Below are positions 35,724-44,572 of a DNA stretch of 64,000 bases, piece after piece. The translations under genes were made by a program, and so were the position numbers. The stretch comes from Pelagicoccus sp. SDUM812005 (lineage in GTDB: Bacteria > Verrucomicrobiota > Verrucomicrobiia > Opitutales > Opitutaceae). The stretch is taken from positions 36,149 through 100,148 of the forward strand of contig NZ_JARXIA010000024.1 in NCBI RefSeq assembly GCF_031127875.1. Direction: 5' to 3'. Position 1 is the first letter of the stretch; each line of letters starts with the position of its first letter. Under the pieces are notes generated by a model. That model was not told where the DNA came from and searched no databases. It saw only the letters and a program-made list of their open reading frames with translations.

Positions 35724-37223
35724 ATGAGCGCCGGACAACACATCCCCTTGGGCAAAGCCATCCCCGACTCCCTGCACGCCGTGTCAGTGAGCATCCCCAC
35801 CATGGCTGACGTCATCGGCTACGAGGAAAAGCATCCCGCCACCATCGCAAAGCTCACCTCCGGCTACCCGCGCTTCGTGCTTCACAGCTGCCTGCGCGAA
35901 ATCGAAGCCCATTGGCAACGCCTCTTCGACACCCCAAACCACTCCCTTTGGCTGACCTCCTCCGAGAGCATGGCAAAACGCCTGCAAGCGCACCTCAGCC
36001 TCACCCCCAGCAAGCTCATCAAGCACCGCGGAGTATCCGGCCTGCGAATACCCACCAATCCGGAACTCAACGCAGCAGCCAAGAGCTTCCTCCAGCACAT
36101 CGGCGGCTTCCTCTCCGGACGCCAGGCCGAAGACTACCTCGTCGCCGAAGGACTCCGCGAGGCCCCGCAGCCGGAAACCCTCTACCCGGGCGACGCCACC
36201 GCGAAAATCCTCGAAACCCTTTCGCCCCTGCTCGGGACCGATCGGGACGCCATCGTCCTCTCCAATACCGGCATGAACGCGTTCTTCGCCGCCTTCGAAG
36301 CCGTCCGCTCCGTTCAGTACCCCAAGGGCCGCACCTCCTGGATCAAGCTCGGCTGGCTCTACACCGATACCATGCATATCCTCGACAAGCTCAGCGGCGA
36401 ACACGCCGCCAATGTCGAGCTCCTGGACATCTTCGACCTCGACCAGCTCGAGCGAGCCCTCGCCGACCACGGCGACACCATTGCCGGCATCGTCACCGAA
36501 GCCCCCACCAATCCGCTCATCCAAACCATGGATCTCGAGCGTATCCGCGAACTGGCGACAAAGCACGGCACCTACCTCATCGTCGATCCCACCGTCGCGT
36601 CCCCCGCCAACATCGACGTCTCCCCCTATTCCGACATTATCGTCAACAGCCTCACCAAATACGCCGCCAACGAAGGCGACGTCATGCTGGGAGCCATCGC
36701 CGTCACCGAGCGCTGCCCCGAGCGCCAAGCGATACTCGACTTCATCAAGTCAGACGTAGAGCCCCCCTACGCCCGCGACCTCTCCAGGCTCGCCTACCAG
36801 CTCCCGGGATACAGCCCGCTGGTGGAAACGGTAAACCAAAGCACGGCCCAAGTCGTGGCCTTCCTCGAGTCCCACCCAAAAGTCAAAGCCGTCCACTGGG
36901 CCAAGGAAGAACGCTCCCGCGCAAACTTCGAAAAGATCGCCCGCCACCCCGATGCCATCGGAGGCCTCATCTCCTTCGAAGTCGCAACCGACTTCGGCGC
37001 CTTCTACGACGCCACCCCCCTCCCCAAAGGCCCCAGCTTCGGCATGAAGTCCACCTTGCTCAGCCCCTACATCTTCCTCGCCCACTACTCCCTCGTCACC
37101 ACGCCCGACGGCCAACGCGCCCTTGCCAAGGCCGGCATCACCCCCGAGCTCATGCGCCTCGCCATCGGGGCCGAGCCCGTCGAAGAAATAATCGACGCCC
37201 TCAAGCAGGGCCTCGAATCGTAG
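35724..37223 (+). CDS. PLP-dependent trans-sulfuration enzyme (cystathionine gamma-synthase type)
   Basis: A 499-residue Cys/Met-metabolism PLP enzyme, about 100 residues longer than the usual 390-400 because of an N-terminal extension (about 1-120). The PLP Lys is K312 in VNSLTKYAANEGDVMLGA. Other segments fit the fold: LSNTGMNAFFAAFEAV and EAPTNPLIQTMDLERI. It would make or use cystathionine or a related thioether. Which of synthase, lyase or sulfhydrylase cannot be chosen by sight. No riboswitch is evident upstream. Confidence 0.82.
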   Translation: MSAGQHIPLGKAIPDSLHAVSVSIPTMADVIGYEEKHPATIAKLTSGYPRFVLHSCLREIEAHWQRLFDTPNHSLWLTSSESMAKRLQAHLSLTPSKLIKHRGVSGLRIPTNPELNAAAKSFLQHIGGFLSGRQAEDYLVAEGLREAPQPETLYPGDATAKILETLSPLLGTDRDAIVLSNTGMNAFFAAFEAVRSVQYPKGRTSWIKLGWLYTDTMHILDKLSGEHAANVELLDIFDLDQLERALADHGDTIAGIVTEAPTNPLIQTMDLERIRELATKHGTYLIVDPTVASPANIDVSPYSDIIVNSLTKYAANEGDVMLGAIAVTERCPERQAILDFIKSDVEPPYARDLSRLAYQLPGYSPLVETVNQSTAQVVAFLESHPKVKAVHWAKEERSRANFEKIARHPDAIGGLISFEVATDFGAFYDATPLPKGPSFGMKSTLLSPYIFLAHYSLVTTPDGQRALAKAGITPELMRLAIGAEPVEEIIDALKQGLES

Positions 37224-37263
37224 ACCTCACCGTTCACTTACCAACCACCAACCTCTGCCAACC

Positions 37264-37704
37264 ATGTCCCGTCCCGATACCGGCGTAGTCCACTACGACC
37301 TCCCCTCCCCCTACATCCCGCACGCCTGCGGACTGCTCCACCTCCCGCGCTTCATCGCCAAGGCCAAAAAGGCCGTCAAAGGCGAGCTCGGCAAATCCTA
37401 CCAGCGCAACTACAAGAAAGGCTTCGACCGCTTCCTCTGCCTCCACCTCGGCATCGATCCTGACGAAGTCGAAACCATCGTTCGCGAAAGCGCCGACGAC
37501 ACCGAAATCGACCGCCGCCTCGCCGCCATCCTCCCCCAAGACCTCAAAGTCGCCAAATGGAACCGCGAAGTCGTACAAAAAGGACTCAGCCCCATGGGAC
37601 GCGAAGCCCTCGACGCCGCCAAAAAGAAAATGGGCATCGAAGACCGCGACGACCTCATGACCTTCGCCGACATGATCGAGTTTGACGAGGAACGAATCCC
37701 TTAA
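37264..37704 (+). CDS. DUF5069 protein
   Basis: A 146-residue cytoplasmic protein matching DUF5069 by pattern: LHLPRFIAKAKKAVKGELG, FDRFLCLHLGID, then a helical C-terminus. Function unknown. It begins 40 bases after the trans-sulfuration gene and is likely co-transcribed. Confidence 0.75.
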   Translation: MSRPDTGVVHYDLPSPYIPHACGLLHLPRFIAKAKKAVKGELGKSYQRNYKKGFDRFLCLHLGIDPDEVETIVRESADDTEIDRRLAAILPQDLKVAKWNREVVQKGLSPMGREALDAAKKKMGIEDRDDLMTFADMIEFDEERIP

Positions 37705-37772
37705 CATACAGGACTGACAACCTGCCGGAGCCTTATCCAACAACTCCCGCGAAGCCCTCTCCTCTTGTATCC

Positions 37773-39344
37773 ATGCCAGCTAACTCCGATCAGGACATTC
37801 TCAGCATCGGCAGCCAAACCGCAAAGCGCGGCGGCTGCCACCAACTCGAATTCGCCGGCGAACACGTCGTCACCGCCAGAGTTCCCGTACTGCCGCTCCA
37901 GCTGACCTTCACCCTGCCCTCCGGAGCCCGCATCGCCGCCAAGGCCTTCGCCACCAGCGACGGAAAAGCCGTCGCCCGCTGCTACCTGCCCGAAGCAGGC
38001 GAATGGAAGTGGGAAGCCAAAAGCTCCGCCGGCAAAGGCGTCGCCAGCGGCCACATCCAAGTCGAGGAGTCCAACCTGCCCGGCAAGCTGCGCGCCTCCC
38101 AGCAAGACCGTCGCCAATTCCACTACGACAACGGCAGCTACTACCTCCACATCGGCGACATCGCCGAATCCCTGCTCTCCCCCCAAGCCGAAAACTGGCG
38201 CGCCTACATCGACCAAGCCGCCCAAGCCGGCTTCACCAAGATCCGCGTCCGCCTCGCCGAAAACGCCCGCTCCACCGCCAACTTCTTCGATCCCCACCGC
38301 AAGCAGCTCAACCTCCCCTTTTGGGACGAAGTCGAGAAACGCCTCCTCTACGCCCTCAACCGCTTCCCTCGCATCCAATTCCAGCTCGACCTCTTCGCCG
38401 AGGATCGCGAGGAACTGGACCGCTTCGAAGAAGGCGACCCACTGACCCATCTCGCCGTAAGCTACATTGCCGAACGCTTCAGCTCGCTCGCCAACGTCCA
38501 CTGGAACCTCGCCGCCAACATCGACCCCACCAAGGACAGCGCCGTCACCCTCCAAGCCCTTTCCCGCTTGGGCAAGACCCTCTACGAGCAATCCCCTTGG
38601 CACTCGCTCATCACCTGCGGCCAACCGCGCTACGCCACCTTCCTCTTCGATCGCGAAAAGTGGTGCGCCTACGCCTCCCTCTCCTCGCTCGGCCAAGTCG
38701 ACGGCTCCTACGTCGCCGAAAACGCTAGCCTCACCAGCAAGCCCCTCGTGCTCGACCAAGACCGGGCCGAGTACCAGTTCGCCCCCCTCCAGCCCCGCTA
38801 CTACTTCCGCCGCCTCTTCTGGGGCGTGCTGCTCTCCGGAGGGCACCCCACCTACCAGGGCCTCGACACCAGCGGCCAAGGACGCGGCCACCACGCCGGC
38901 ATCATCGGCTACTACGACGCCTGCCACGCCGCCCGCCTCAAGTCCGGCGCCCACGACCTCCTGCACATCCAAACCTTCCTCCGCGAAACTTGCGGGTCCT
39001 TGATCGGCTGGATCCCCGACGACTCCCTCGCCGGCAACAAACCGCTGCAAGCCAAAGCCATGCGCTCCCCCGAAAGCGACCAGTGCATCGTCTACATCTC
39101 CAACCCCGACGCCCACGACGGACACTCCGGCAAAAACGGCCAAGGCTTCTACTCCGACCAAAACGCCAGCGCCAGCGACATCTTCACCACCTTCAACCTC
39201 GAGCTCCCCTTCGCCAACGGCATCGCCCGCTGGTTTTGCCCGAGCTCCGGAGAATGGAAGGGGCAAGTCGAGATCACTAAAGCCTCGACCATATTCCTCA
39301 CCCCCGAACCCGGTGACTGGATTCTGTGGATACAGCGTAATTAG
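37773..39344 (+). CDS. DUF5060/DUF4038-type glycoside hydrolase-like protein
   Basis: A 523-residue protein. The N-terminal domain (about 15-105) is beta-rich like DUF5060; the central TIM-barrel-like DUF4038 region (about 110-430) has FHYDNGSYYLHIGDIAESLL, VHWNLAANI and HAGIIGYYDACHAARLKSG; the C-terminal (about 440-523) is a small beta domain (FNLELPFANGIARWFCPSSG). Family relatives act on plant or algal glycans. No signal peptide is seen, which is odd for this family and suggests a cytoplasmic oligosaccharide substrate or an unrecognised start. Catalytic acids cannot be named with certainty. Confidence 0.72.
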   Translation: MPANSDQDILSIGSQTAKRGGCHQLEFAGEHVVTARVPVLPLQLTFTLPSGARIAAKAFATSDGKAVARCYLPEAGEWKWEAKSSAGKGVASGHIQVEESNLPGKLRASQQDRRQFHYDNGSYYLHIGDIAESLLSPQAENWRAYIDQAAQAGFTKIRVRLAENARSTANFFDPHRKQLNLPFWDEVEKRLLYALNRFPRIQFQLDLFAEDREELDRFEEGDPLTHLAVSYIAERFSSLANVHWNLAANIDPTKDSAVTLQALSRLGKTLYEQSPWHSLITCGQPRYATFLFDREKWCAYASLSSLGQVDGSYVAENASLTSKPLVLDQDRAEYQFAPLQPRYYFRRLFWGVLLSGGHPTYQGLDTSGQGRGHHAGIIGYYDACHAARLKSGAHDLLHIQTFLRETCGSLIGWIPDDSLAGNKPLQAKAMRSPESDQCIVYISNPDAHDGHSGKNGQGFYSDQNASASDIFTTFNLELPFANGIARWFCPSSGEWKGQVEITKASTIFLTPEPGDWILWIQRN

Positions 39345-39436
39345 TCCGTAAAGCTCACGCAGTCTGGCATTTCCGCCAGCAAATATCGCTTCAGCCGTTC
39401 GACAAGCCAGCAGGCTTGCGCCATCTTTTCCGTTCA

Positions 39437-39904
39437 ATGGAACTGCCTTTAAAACGCGTCGAAGAATTTCTCCATACTCGAGTCCCCCTCTCTAAAGCGA
39501 TCAACTGCCAAGTCGTCGAAGCCACCGACAAATCGCTCAAGCTCTCAGCGCCCAAATTCGTCAACACCGTCACCGACGATGGCTTTTCGGATACGAGCAT
39601 CCTCAACCTCTGCAACCTCGCCAGCTGGGCCTTCCTGCAAATCTCCCTGCAGCGGCTCAACTACAAGCCCTTCACCAGCCTCACCCAAGCCAGCCTCGCC
39701 AAAAACCGGGAGATCGATTCGAACTCCCACCACATCTACGCCACCTGCTGCCTCCCCGGCGACAAGGAATGGCAGCAATTTCTCCGCATGCTCTCCCGCA
39801 AGGCCCGGGCCAAAGTCAGCCTCTCCACCGCCCTTAGCGACGAACTCGGCGAGACCTCGAAGTTGACTTGCGAATACGATACGCGCGATTTGGATCCAGC
39901 TTAG
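39437..39904 (+). CDS. YiiD_C-like thioesterase fold protein
   Basis: A 155-residue protein with a hotdog-like pattern: LHTRVPLSKAINCQVVEATD, LKLSAPKFVNT, SILNLCNLASWAFLQISL and HHIYATCC-type strands. Resemblance is to the YiiD C-terminal thioesterase domain. A TTG at 39416 would add seven residues; the ATG at 39437 is preferred. The usual FGGSLxxL Asn/Gly segment is altered (FSDTSILNLC). Activity uncertain. Confidence 0.62.
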   Translation: MELPLKRVEEFLHTRVPLSKAINCQVVEATDKSLKLSAPKFVNTVTDDGFSDTSILNLCNLASWAFLQISLQRLNYKPFTSLTQASLAKNREIDSNSHHIYATCCLPGDKEWQQFLRMLSRKARAKVSLSTALSDELGETSKLTCEYDTRDLDPA

Positions 39905-39944
39905 TTCGACGCGCCGCGCTCGGACTCCCCACTCCACCGCGCCC

Positions 39945-40400
39945 ATGCAAAAGCAAGAAATAGTCGACCGCATAAAAGCCATCATCGAGCAAGAGCTCAA
40001 GACCGCCTCCAAAGCCGCCCTCGAAAGCGCCGAAGAAGCCACCGACGAAGAGTCGCGCCCAGAAAACAAATACGACACCCGCGCCCTCGAAACCTCCTAC
40101 GTCGCCAGCGCCCAAGCCGGCTACGCCAAGGACCTCAAAAACGCCCTGCAAGCCTACCGCAACCTCGACCTCAGCAAAGCGCCCCAAGCCGGCGCCGCAG
40201 CGATCGGATCCCTCGTCACCACCCTTGGCAACGCCGGACGCGAGCAATTCTTCATCGGCCCCGCCCGCGGCGGACTCGAGATCGAAACCGAAACTGGCCC
40301 CGTCACCGTCCTCACGCCCAAGTCCCCCCTCGGCAGCCAACTTATCGGCAAAAGCCTCGGAGCCTCAGCCGGAGACCGGCGTATCCTTCGCGTCGAGTAG
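39945..40400 (+). CDS. GreA/GreB C-terminal-type transcription elongation factor-like protein
   Basis: A 151-residue protein. ATDEESRPENKYDTRALETS and the C-terminal VTVLTPKSPLGSQLIGKSLG match the short GreAB-like family. The C-terminal FKBP-like Gre domain is present; the N-terminal long coiled coil of GreA is replaced by a shorter helical region. It may bind RNA polymerase's secondary channel or act as a competitor of GreA. Convergent with the LysM gene. Confidence 0.8.
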   Translation: MQKQEIVDRIKAIIEQELKTASKAALESAEEATDEESRPENKYDTRALETSYVASAQAGYAKDLKNALQAYRNLDLSKAPQAGAAAIGSLVTTLGNAGREQFFIGPARGGLEIETETGPVTVLTPKSPLGSQLIGKSLGASAGDRRILRVE

Positions 40401-40429
40401 TCGCGGCCAAGGAGCCGCCACGCAATTCC

Positions 40430-41236
40430 CTAAGGAATCCGGATCGTAGCACCCACCTTGAGGCTACCCTCGTCCGGGATTACGTCGCGATTCGCGTTCA
40501 AGATCTCGCGCCAGCGACTGCCGTCGCCATACACCAACCGAGAAATCTTATACAAGGAATCGCCCGCTTGGATCGTGTAGCGACGCTGGGAAGCCGCTTC
40601 CGTATTCGTCGGCTCAGGACGCGACGGCTCGACACGGGGCGATGTATCCGCCCTTAAAGTACGCACCGGCACCGACTCGACCGGCGGCTGGTAAGCCACC
40701 TGGTTCTCCTCCGGCTCGTTCAAGCGCGTGCGAGCCGAAACCAACTGCCGCTTGAGCAATTCGTTCTCCGAACGCAACGCCTCGATAGTATCCAAAAGTT
40801 TGAGACGCTCCAGCGGATCCTTGTAGACCTTCGCATCGAAGGTCATGGCAAACTCCTTCTTGGCCGCCTTGATCCGCTCCTGCACCAGCTCGATCCGCTC
40901 TCCCGCATCCTCGCGGTCGCTACGCTTCAGCAAGGCCTCGTAGTGCTTGAAGTGGTAGATCGCCGAAACCGGGTCGCGCAAATGCTTCAGGTAAATGTTG
41001 CCCGCATCCAAATGCGATTCCGGAGCATTGCCGTTGCGCCGCTGGATCAGCTTCAAGAAGTTCTCCAAAGCCTCGTTCTCCATCCCCCGCGCATACAAGT
41101 CGCGAGCCCGACGGAAGATCGGATCCTCGTCCTCGTTCAACACCTCCAGCGAGCCCTGCTGAGCGCAGCCCGCCAAAAAGAGGAAGCCCGCAAGCGTTAT
41201 CAAAAATAATCTGGAAGCCTTTGCCCTTAGCGTCAT
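40430..41236 (-). CDS. LysM-domain lipoprotein with TPR-like N-terminal region
   Basis: A 268-residue lipoprotein (lipobox FLAGC, Cys at about 24). A helical TPR-like stretch (about 40-130: ARDLYARGMENEALENFLKL, HLDAGNIYLKHLRDPVSAIYH), a coiled segment, a Pro-rich linker and a C-terminal LysM domain (about 219-268: YTIQAGDSLYKISRLVYGDG) follow. LysM binds peptidoglycan; the TPR part probably holds a partner. It is divergent from kdsD across 89 bases, a shared promoter region. Confidence 0.85.
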   Translation of the reverse strand: MTLRAKASRLFLITLAGFLFLAGCAQQGSLEVLNEDEDPIFRRARDLYARGMENEALENFLKLIQRRNGNAPESHLDAGNIYLKHLRDPVSAIYHFKHYEALLKRSDREDAGERIELVQERIKAAKKEFAMTFDAKVYKDPLERLKLLDTIEALRSENELLKRQLVSARTRLNEPEENQVAYQPPVESVPVRTLRADTSPRVEPSRPEPTNTEAASQRRYTIQAGDSLYKISRLVYGDGSRWREILNANRDVIPDEGSLKVGATIRIP

Positions 41237-41325
41237 TTAGTATCGTCTCTCCGTGCATAAGACAGCAACCCAAGCCGCGTTTCCAAGTCCTAAATACCGA
41301 ATACACAGTTTTGCTCCCACTCCTC

Positions 41326-42306
41326 ATGGAAACACCTGAAATCATCGCCAAAGGCCAACGCTGCCTCGACATCGAAATCGCCGCCCTGCAAGCCACCCGC
41401 GACTCCCTCGGCAACGGATTCGCCAACGTCGTTTCCATCCTGCACGAAACCCTCGCCCGCGGAAACAAGCTCATCCTTTCCGGCGTCGGAAAAAACGCCC
41501 ACATCTGCCAAAAGCTCGTCGGCACCCTCAACTCCACCGGAGCCCCCTCCACCTTCCTCGACCCCGTGCAAGCCCTGCACGGAGACCTCGGACTCTGCCG
41601 CCAAGGCGACACTGTCATCGCCTTCAGCAACAGCGGCGAAACCGCCGAGCTCCTGCGCTTCCTCCCCATGGTCCAGCGCTTCGACGTGCAGACCATCGCC
41701 GTCACCGCCAAAACCAGCTCCAGCCTGGCCCTGCTCTGCGACGCCACCCTCGCCTACATCGCGGACCGCGAAGCCTGCCCCCTCGAGCTCGCCCCCACCG
41801 CCAGCACCAGCGCCGCTATGGCCATCGGCGACGCCGTCGCCATGGTCCTGCTCGAGCTCAACTCCATCTCTCGCGAAGACTTCGCCAAATTCCACCCCGG
41901 CGGAGCCCTCGGACGCGTGCTCTCCCCCAAGGTCGAAGAAATCATGCGTCCCAGCGACCGCCTCGCCGCCCTGCCCAAGTCCGCCAGCTGCAAGGATTGC
42001 CTCGCCGAGATGTCCGCCAAAAGCTCCGGCTGCGTCGCCCTCCTCGAAGAAGACGGCACCCTCGCCGGCATCATGACCGACGGAGACATCCGCCGCTACA
42101 TCCTCAGCCACCCCAACTTCCTGGACAGTCCCGCCAGCACCGTGATGACCCCGCAACCCATCACCATCGCCAGCGGCTCCTACGCCGCCCAAGCCCTCAA
42201 GACCTTCGAGAAGCACAGCATCGACGACCTAATCGTCGTCGACGAACGCAACAAGCCCATCGGCATCATCGACGGCCAAGACCTCACCAAAGTCCGCGTC
42301 GTCTAA
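41326..42306 (+). CDS. kdsD: Arabinose-5-phosphate isomerase KdsD/KpsF/GutQ
   Basis: A 326-residue enzyme with a SIS domain (about 35-170: KLILSGVGKNAHICQKLVGT, FSNSGETAELLRF, the HxxDLG-like segment LHGDLGL, FHPGGALGR) and two C-terminal CBS domains (IMRPSDRLAALP, VMTPQPITIASG). It makes D-arabinose 5-phosphate for Kdo synthesis, so lipopolysaccharide is expected. The ATG at 41326 fits the family; the frame is open from 41221. Confidence 0.95.
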   Translation: METPEIIAKGQRCLDIEIAALQATRDSLGNGFANVVSILHETLARGNKLILSGVGKNAHICQKLVGTLNSTGAPSTFLDPVQALHGDLGLCRQGDTVIAFSNSGETAELLRFLPMVQRFDVQTIAVTAKTSSSLALLCDATLAYIADREACPLELAPTASTSAAMAIGDAVAMVLLELNSISREDFAKFHPGGALGRVLSPKVEEIMRPSDRLAALPKSASCKDCLAEMSAKSSGCVALLEEDGTLAGIMTDGDIRRYILSHPNFLDSPASTVMTPQPITIASGSYAAQALKTFEKHSIDDLIVVDERNKPIGIIDGQDLTKVRVV

Positions 42307-42391
42307 CCCCCAGCCCCTCCCTCACCCAATTCACCTGCCTCACCCGATTCACCCTTACCTCCTCCTCCCTCAACGCTTCCCCCCTCCCCGT

Positions 42392-42429
42392 GCGCGCTTT
42401 TCTCATCAACGTTGATACAAAAACCGCGC
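42392..42429. repeat. Long dyad with ATCAACGTTGAT core (copy 3)
   Basis: Core at 42405-42416; 19-base half sites match at 15 of 19 positions, with GCGCG outer arms and TTTT/AAAA, the best of four copies. It lies about 90 bases after the kdsD stop. Confidence 0.78.
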
Positions 42430-42514
42430 ACCCTCTTCCTGCCCCCCCAGCCCCCACTCATCTCGGCCCTAGCCGCCCCAGCCCTTCGTTTCCCACTGCC
42501 AAGCCACCTACCCC

Positions 42515-42552
42515 GTGCCATTTCTCCATCAACGTTGATGAATAATTTGCGC
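42515..42552. repeat. Long dyad with ATCAACGTTGAT core (copy 4)
   Basis: Core at 42528-42539; half sites match at 14 of 19 positions. Its centre is 123 bases from copy 3 and 48 bases before the PaaX-family start, so it could control that gene. CCTAGCCGCCCCAGCC at 42468-42483 repeats the 16-mer seen between copies 1 and 2. Confidence 0.75.
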
Positions 42553-42580
42553 GATCGCTGAACGGGTTTATAGTTGCGGG

Positions 42581-43360
42581 ATGCAACTCAGCGCAAAGAC
42601 GAAGGGGCTCCTCGAGCTCGTCGTCATGACAGGAATCGACACCCTCGCCCACTCCCATTGCCTGCAGCACGTCCTAACCTCCTACGCGGGCTGGGACCAC
42701 CCCTCCTCCTACCTCCGCCAGATGCGCTCCCTGCGCGAGAAGGAGCTGCTCGGCTACGCCTCCAACAAAACCGCCTGGATTCCCAGCCTCACCGCAAGCG
42801 GCATCGAGAACATCGCGGACCGCGTCGCCCCGGAGCGATTCTGGAACATCCCCTGGGACGGACAGTGGCGCACCATCACTTTCGACATCCCTGCGCAGGA
42901 AAGCCGGGAACGACAACGACTCAACAAATGGCTCAAAACCAACAGGTTCGGCCACCTGCAAGGCAGCCTGTGGCTCAGCGCTCGCCCCTACGAAGACTGG
43001 AGCCAACAAATCGCAGCCATGGATATCGAGCCGAGCTCCGTCATCTTTATCGAAGGCAAACCGCTTGGACTCCTCAGCGACGAAAGCATCGTTCAACACT
43101 CCTGGCCGTGGGAAGACCTTCACACCCGCTACCAGCGATACCTCAACTACGTCGCTGAAAACCCGCCCGCTAGCCAAGCCGGCGATCCTTCCGCCTCCCT
43201 CGCGAACTGGTTCAAGAAAGAATCCACGCTCTGGTCCTCGGCCATCGAGATCGACCCTCTGCTGCCCCGAGAACTACATCCGAAAAATTACCTCGGCCCC
43301 AGCGGCTGGGAAACCCGCCAGCAGGCCTTCCAAGCATGGCGGGAATTGCTCCAGTCCTAG
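42581..43360 (+). CDS. PaaX-family transcriptional regulator
   Basis: A 259-residue protein. An N-terminal winged-helix-like domain (about 1-75; SYLRQMRSLREKELLGYASN) is followed by the PaaX-like central domain (WDGQWRTITFDIPAQESRER, LNKWLKTNRFGHLQGSLWLS) and a C-terminal helical part. PaaX represses phenylacetate catabolism in E. coli, but no paa genes are visible, so its ligand is unknown. The dyads upstream are candidate self-regulatory sites. The ATG at 42581 is well placed. Confidence 0.85.
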   Translation: MQLSAKTKGLLELVVMTGIDTLAHSHCLQHVLTSYAGWDHPSSYLRQMRSLREKELLGYASNKTAWIPSLTASGIENIADRVAPERFWNIPWDGQWRTITFDIPAQESRERQRLNKWLKTNRFGHLQGSLWLSARPYEDWSQQIAAMDIEPSSVIFIEGKPLGLLSDESIVQHSWPWEDLHTRYQRYLNYVAENPPASQAGDPSASLANWFKKESTLWSSAIEIDPLLPRELHPKNYLGPSGWETRQQAFQAWRELLQS

Positions 43361-43461
43361 CCCAGCCCAAATTCCGCCCCTCCCCCGCAAGCTCTCTCGG
43401 ACGCATTCGGGTTTGCAATGGGCGCGTCGTATGCGATGCATACTGACTCTCAATTCGATCG

Positions 43462-44478
43462 ATGCAAAACACGACTCAGTCCCAAAGCTCGGACACATCC
43501 AAGCAACTCCCCGAGCTGTTCCAGCTACTCCAGCCGCACTTGCAGGCCCTGGACGCGTTTCTCGAAAAGCAGATAGCCGCCTTCGAACCGGAGATTCGCG
43601 AGCACGTCGCCTACAGCATGGAAACCGGCGGCAAGCGCATCCGCCCCTCCCTCATCTTCTTTAGCGGCTGGAACAAGGCCTCCGAAGTCGACGAAAAGCT
43701 CGTCCGCCTCGCCGCCGTCGTCGAAACTATCCACCTCGCCACCCTCGTGCACGACGACATCATGGACGAGGCGGATATCCGCCGCAACCGCGCCACCGTT
43801 GCCAAAAAGTACAACAACGCGACCGCCGTTCTCCTCGGCGACGCCCTCTTCTCCCACGCCGTCTTCCTCGCCACCCAATTTCCCACCACCGAGGTTTGCC
43901 GCGACATCGCCATCTCCATGCGCCAAGTCTGCACCGGCGAGATCCTGCAAACCATGCAGCGAGGCGACCCCAACCTCGACATGGAAACCTATTTCCGCGT
44001 CATCGATCTGAAAACCGCCGAACTCTTCCGCGTCTCCTGCCACCTCGGGGCTCGGCTGGCCGGATTCGAGGACGACTACGTGCAAGCCGCCGGCGCCTTC
44101 GGCCGCCATTTGGGCATCGCCTACCAGATCTACGACGACATGACCGACCTCTTCGGCTCCCAGGAAAAGATTGGCAAAACCCTCGGCACCGACATCGCCA
44201 CCGGCAAGCCCACCATGCCGCTGATCCTCATGCGCGACCGCCTGCCGGCCGACGAGTCCCAGGTCCTGCGCGACTCCCTCGCCGGGAAGATCGAGGCCGA
44301 CGTCCCCCATTGGCTCGCCAAGCTGCGCGAAATGGGAATTTTCGAGGAAGTCCGCCAGGCCATCTTCGACGAGATCGCCAAAGGCCGCGCCGCCATCGAA
44401 GCCTTCGAGGACAACCCCTCCGCCGCCCACCTACGCACCATCAGCGAACTCCTTTGGAACCAAGTCGACGCCCTTTAG
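43462..44478 (+). CDS. Polyprenyl diphosphate synthase
   Basis: A 338-residue trans-isoprenyl synthase. The first Asp-rich motif is LVHDDIMDEAD (DDxxD), the second is YQIYDDMTDLFG; GKRIRPSLIFF and KTLGTDIATGKPTMPLIL are conserved. It makes the long isoprenoid side chain of a quinone or a similar product. Chain length (hepta- versus octaprenyl) is not deduced. Cytoplasmic or membrane-peripheral. Confidence 0.93.
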   Translation: MQNTTQSQSSDTSKQLPELFQLLQPHLQALDAFLEKQIAAFEPEIREHVAYSMETGGKRIRPSLIFFSGWNKASEVDEKLVRLAAVVETIHLATLVHDDIMDEADIRRNRATVAKKYNNATAVLLGDALFSHAVFLATQFPTTEVCRDIAISMRQVCTGEILQTMQRGDPNLDMETYFRVIDLKTAELFRVSCHLGARLAGFEDDYVQAAGAFGRHLGIAYQIYDDMTDLFGSQEKIGKTLGTDIATGKPTMPLILMRDRLPADESQVLRDSLAGKIEADVPHWLAKLREMGIFEEVRQAIFDEIAKGRAAIEAFEDNPSAAHLRTISELLWNQVDAL

Positions 44479-44572
44479 GTCGCCCAAACTTTGCAAAAGT
44501 AAAAAAGCGGCTTCAAATCCACGCAGTTTTGAATATAACTAACCGATACTAACTTATCCCTCCAACCCCTAG

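Noticed and set aside
37701..39437. A 578-codon frame antisense to the DUF4038-type gene
   Set aside because: Gly/Val/Glu-rich shadow frame; the plus-strand frame shows domain patterns.
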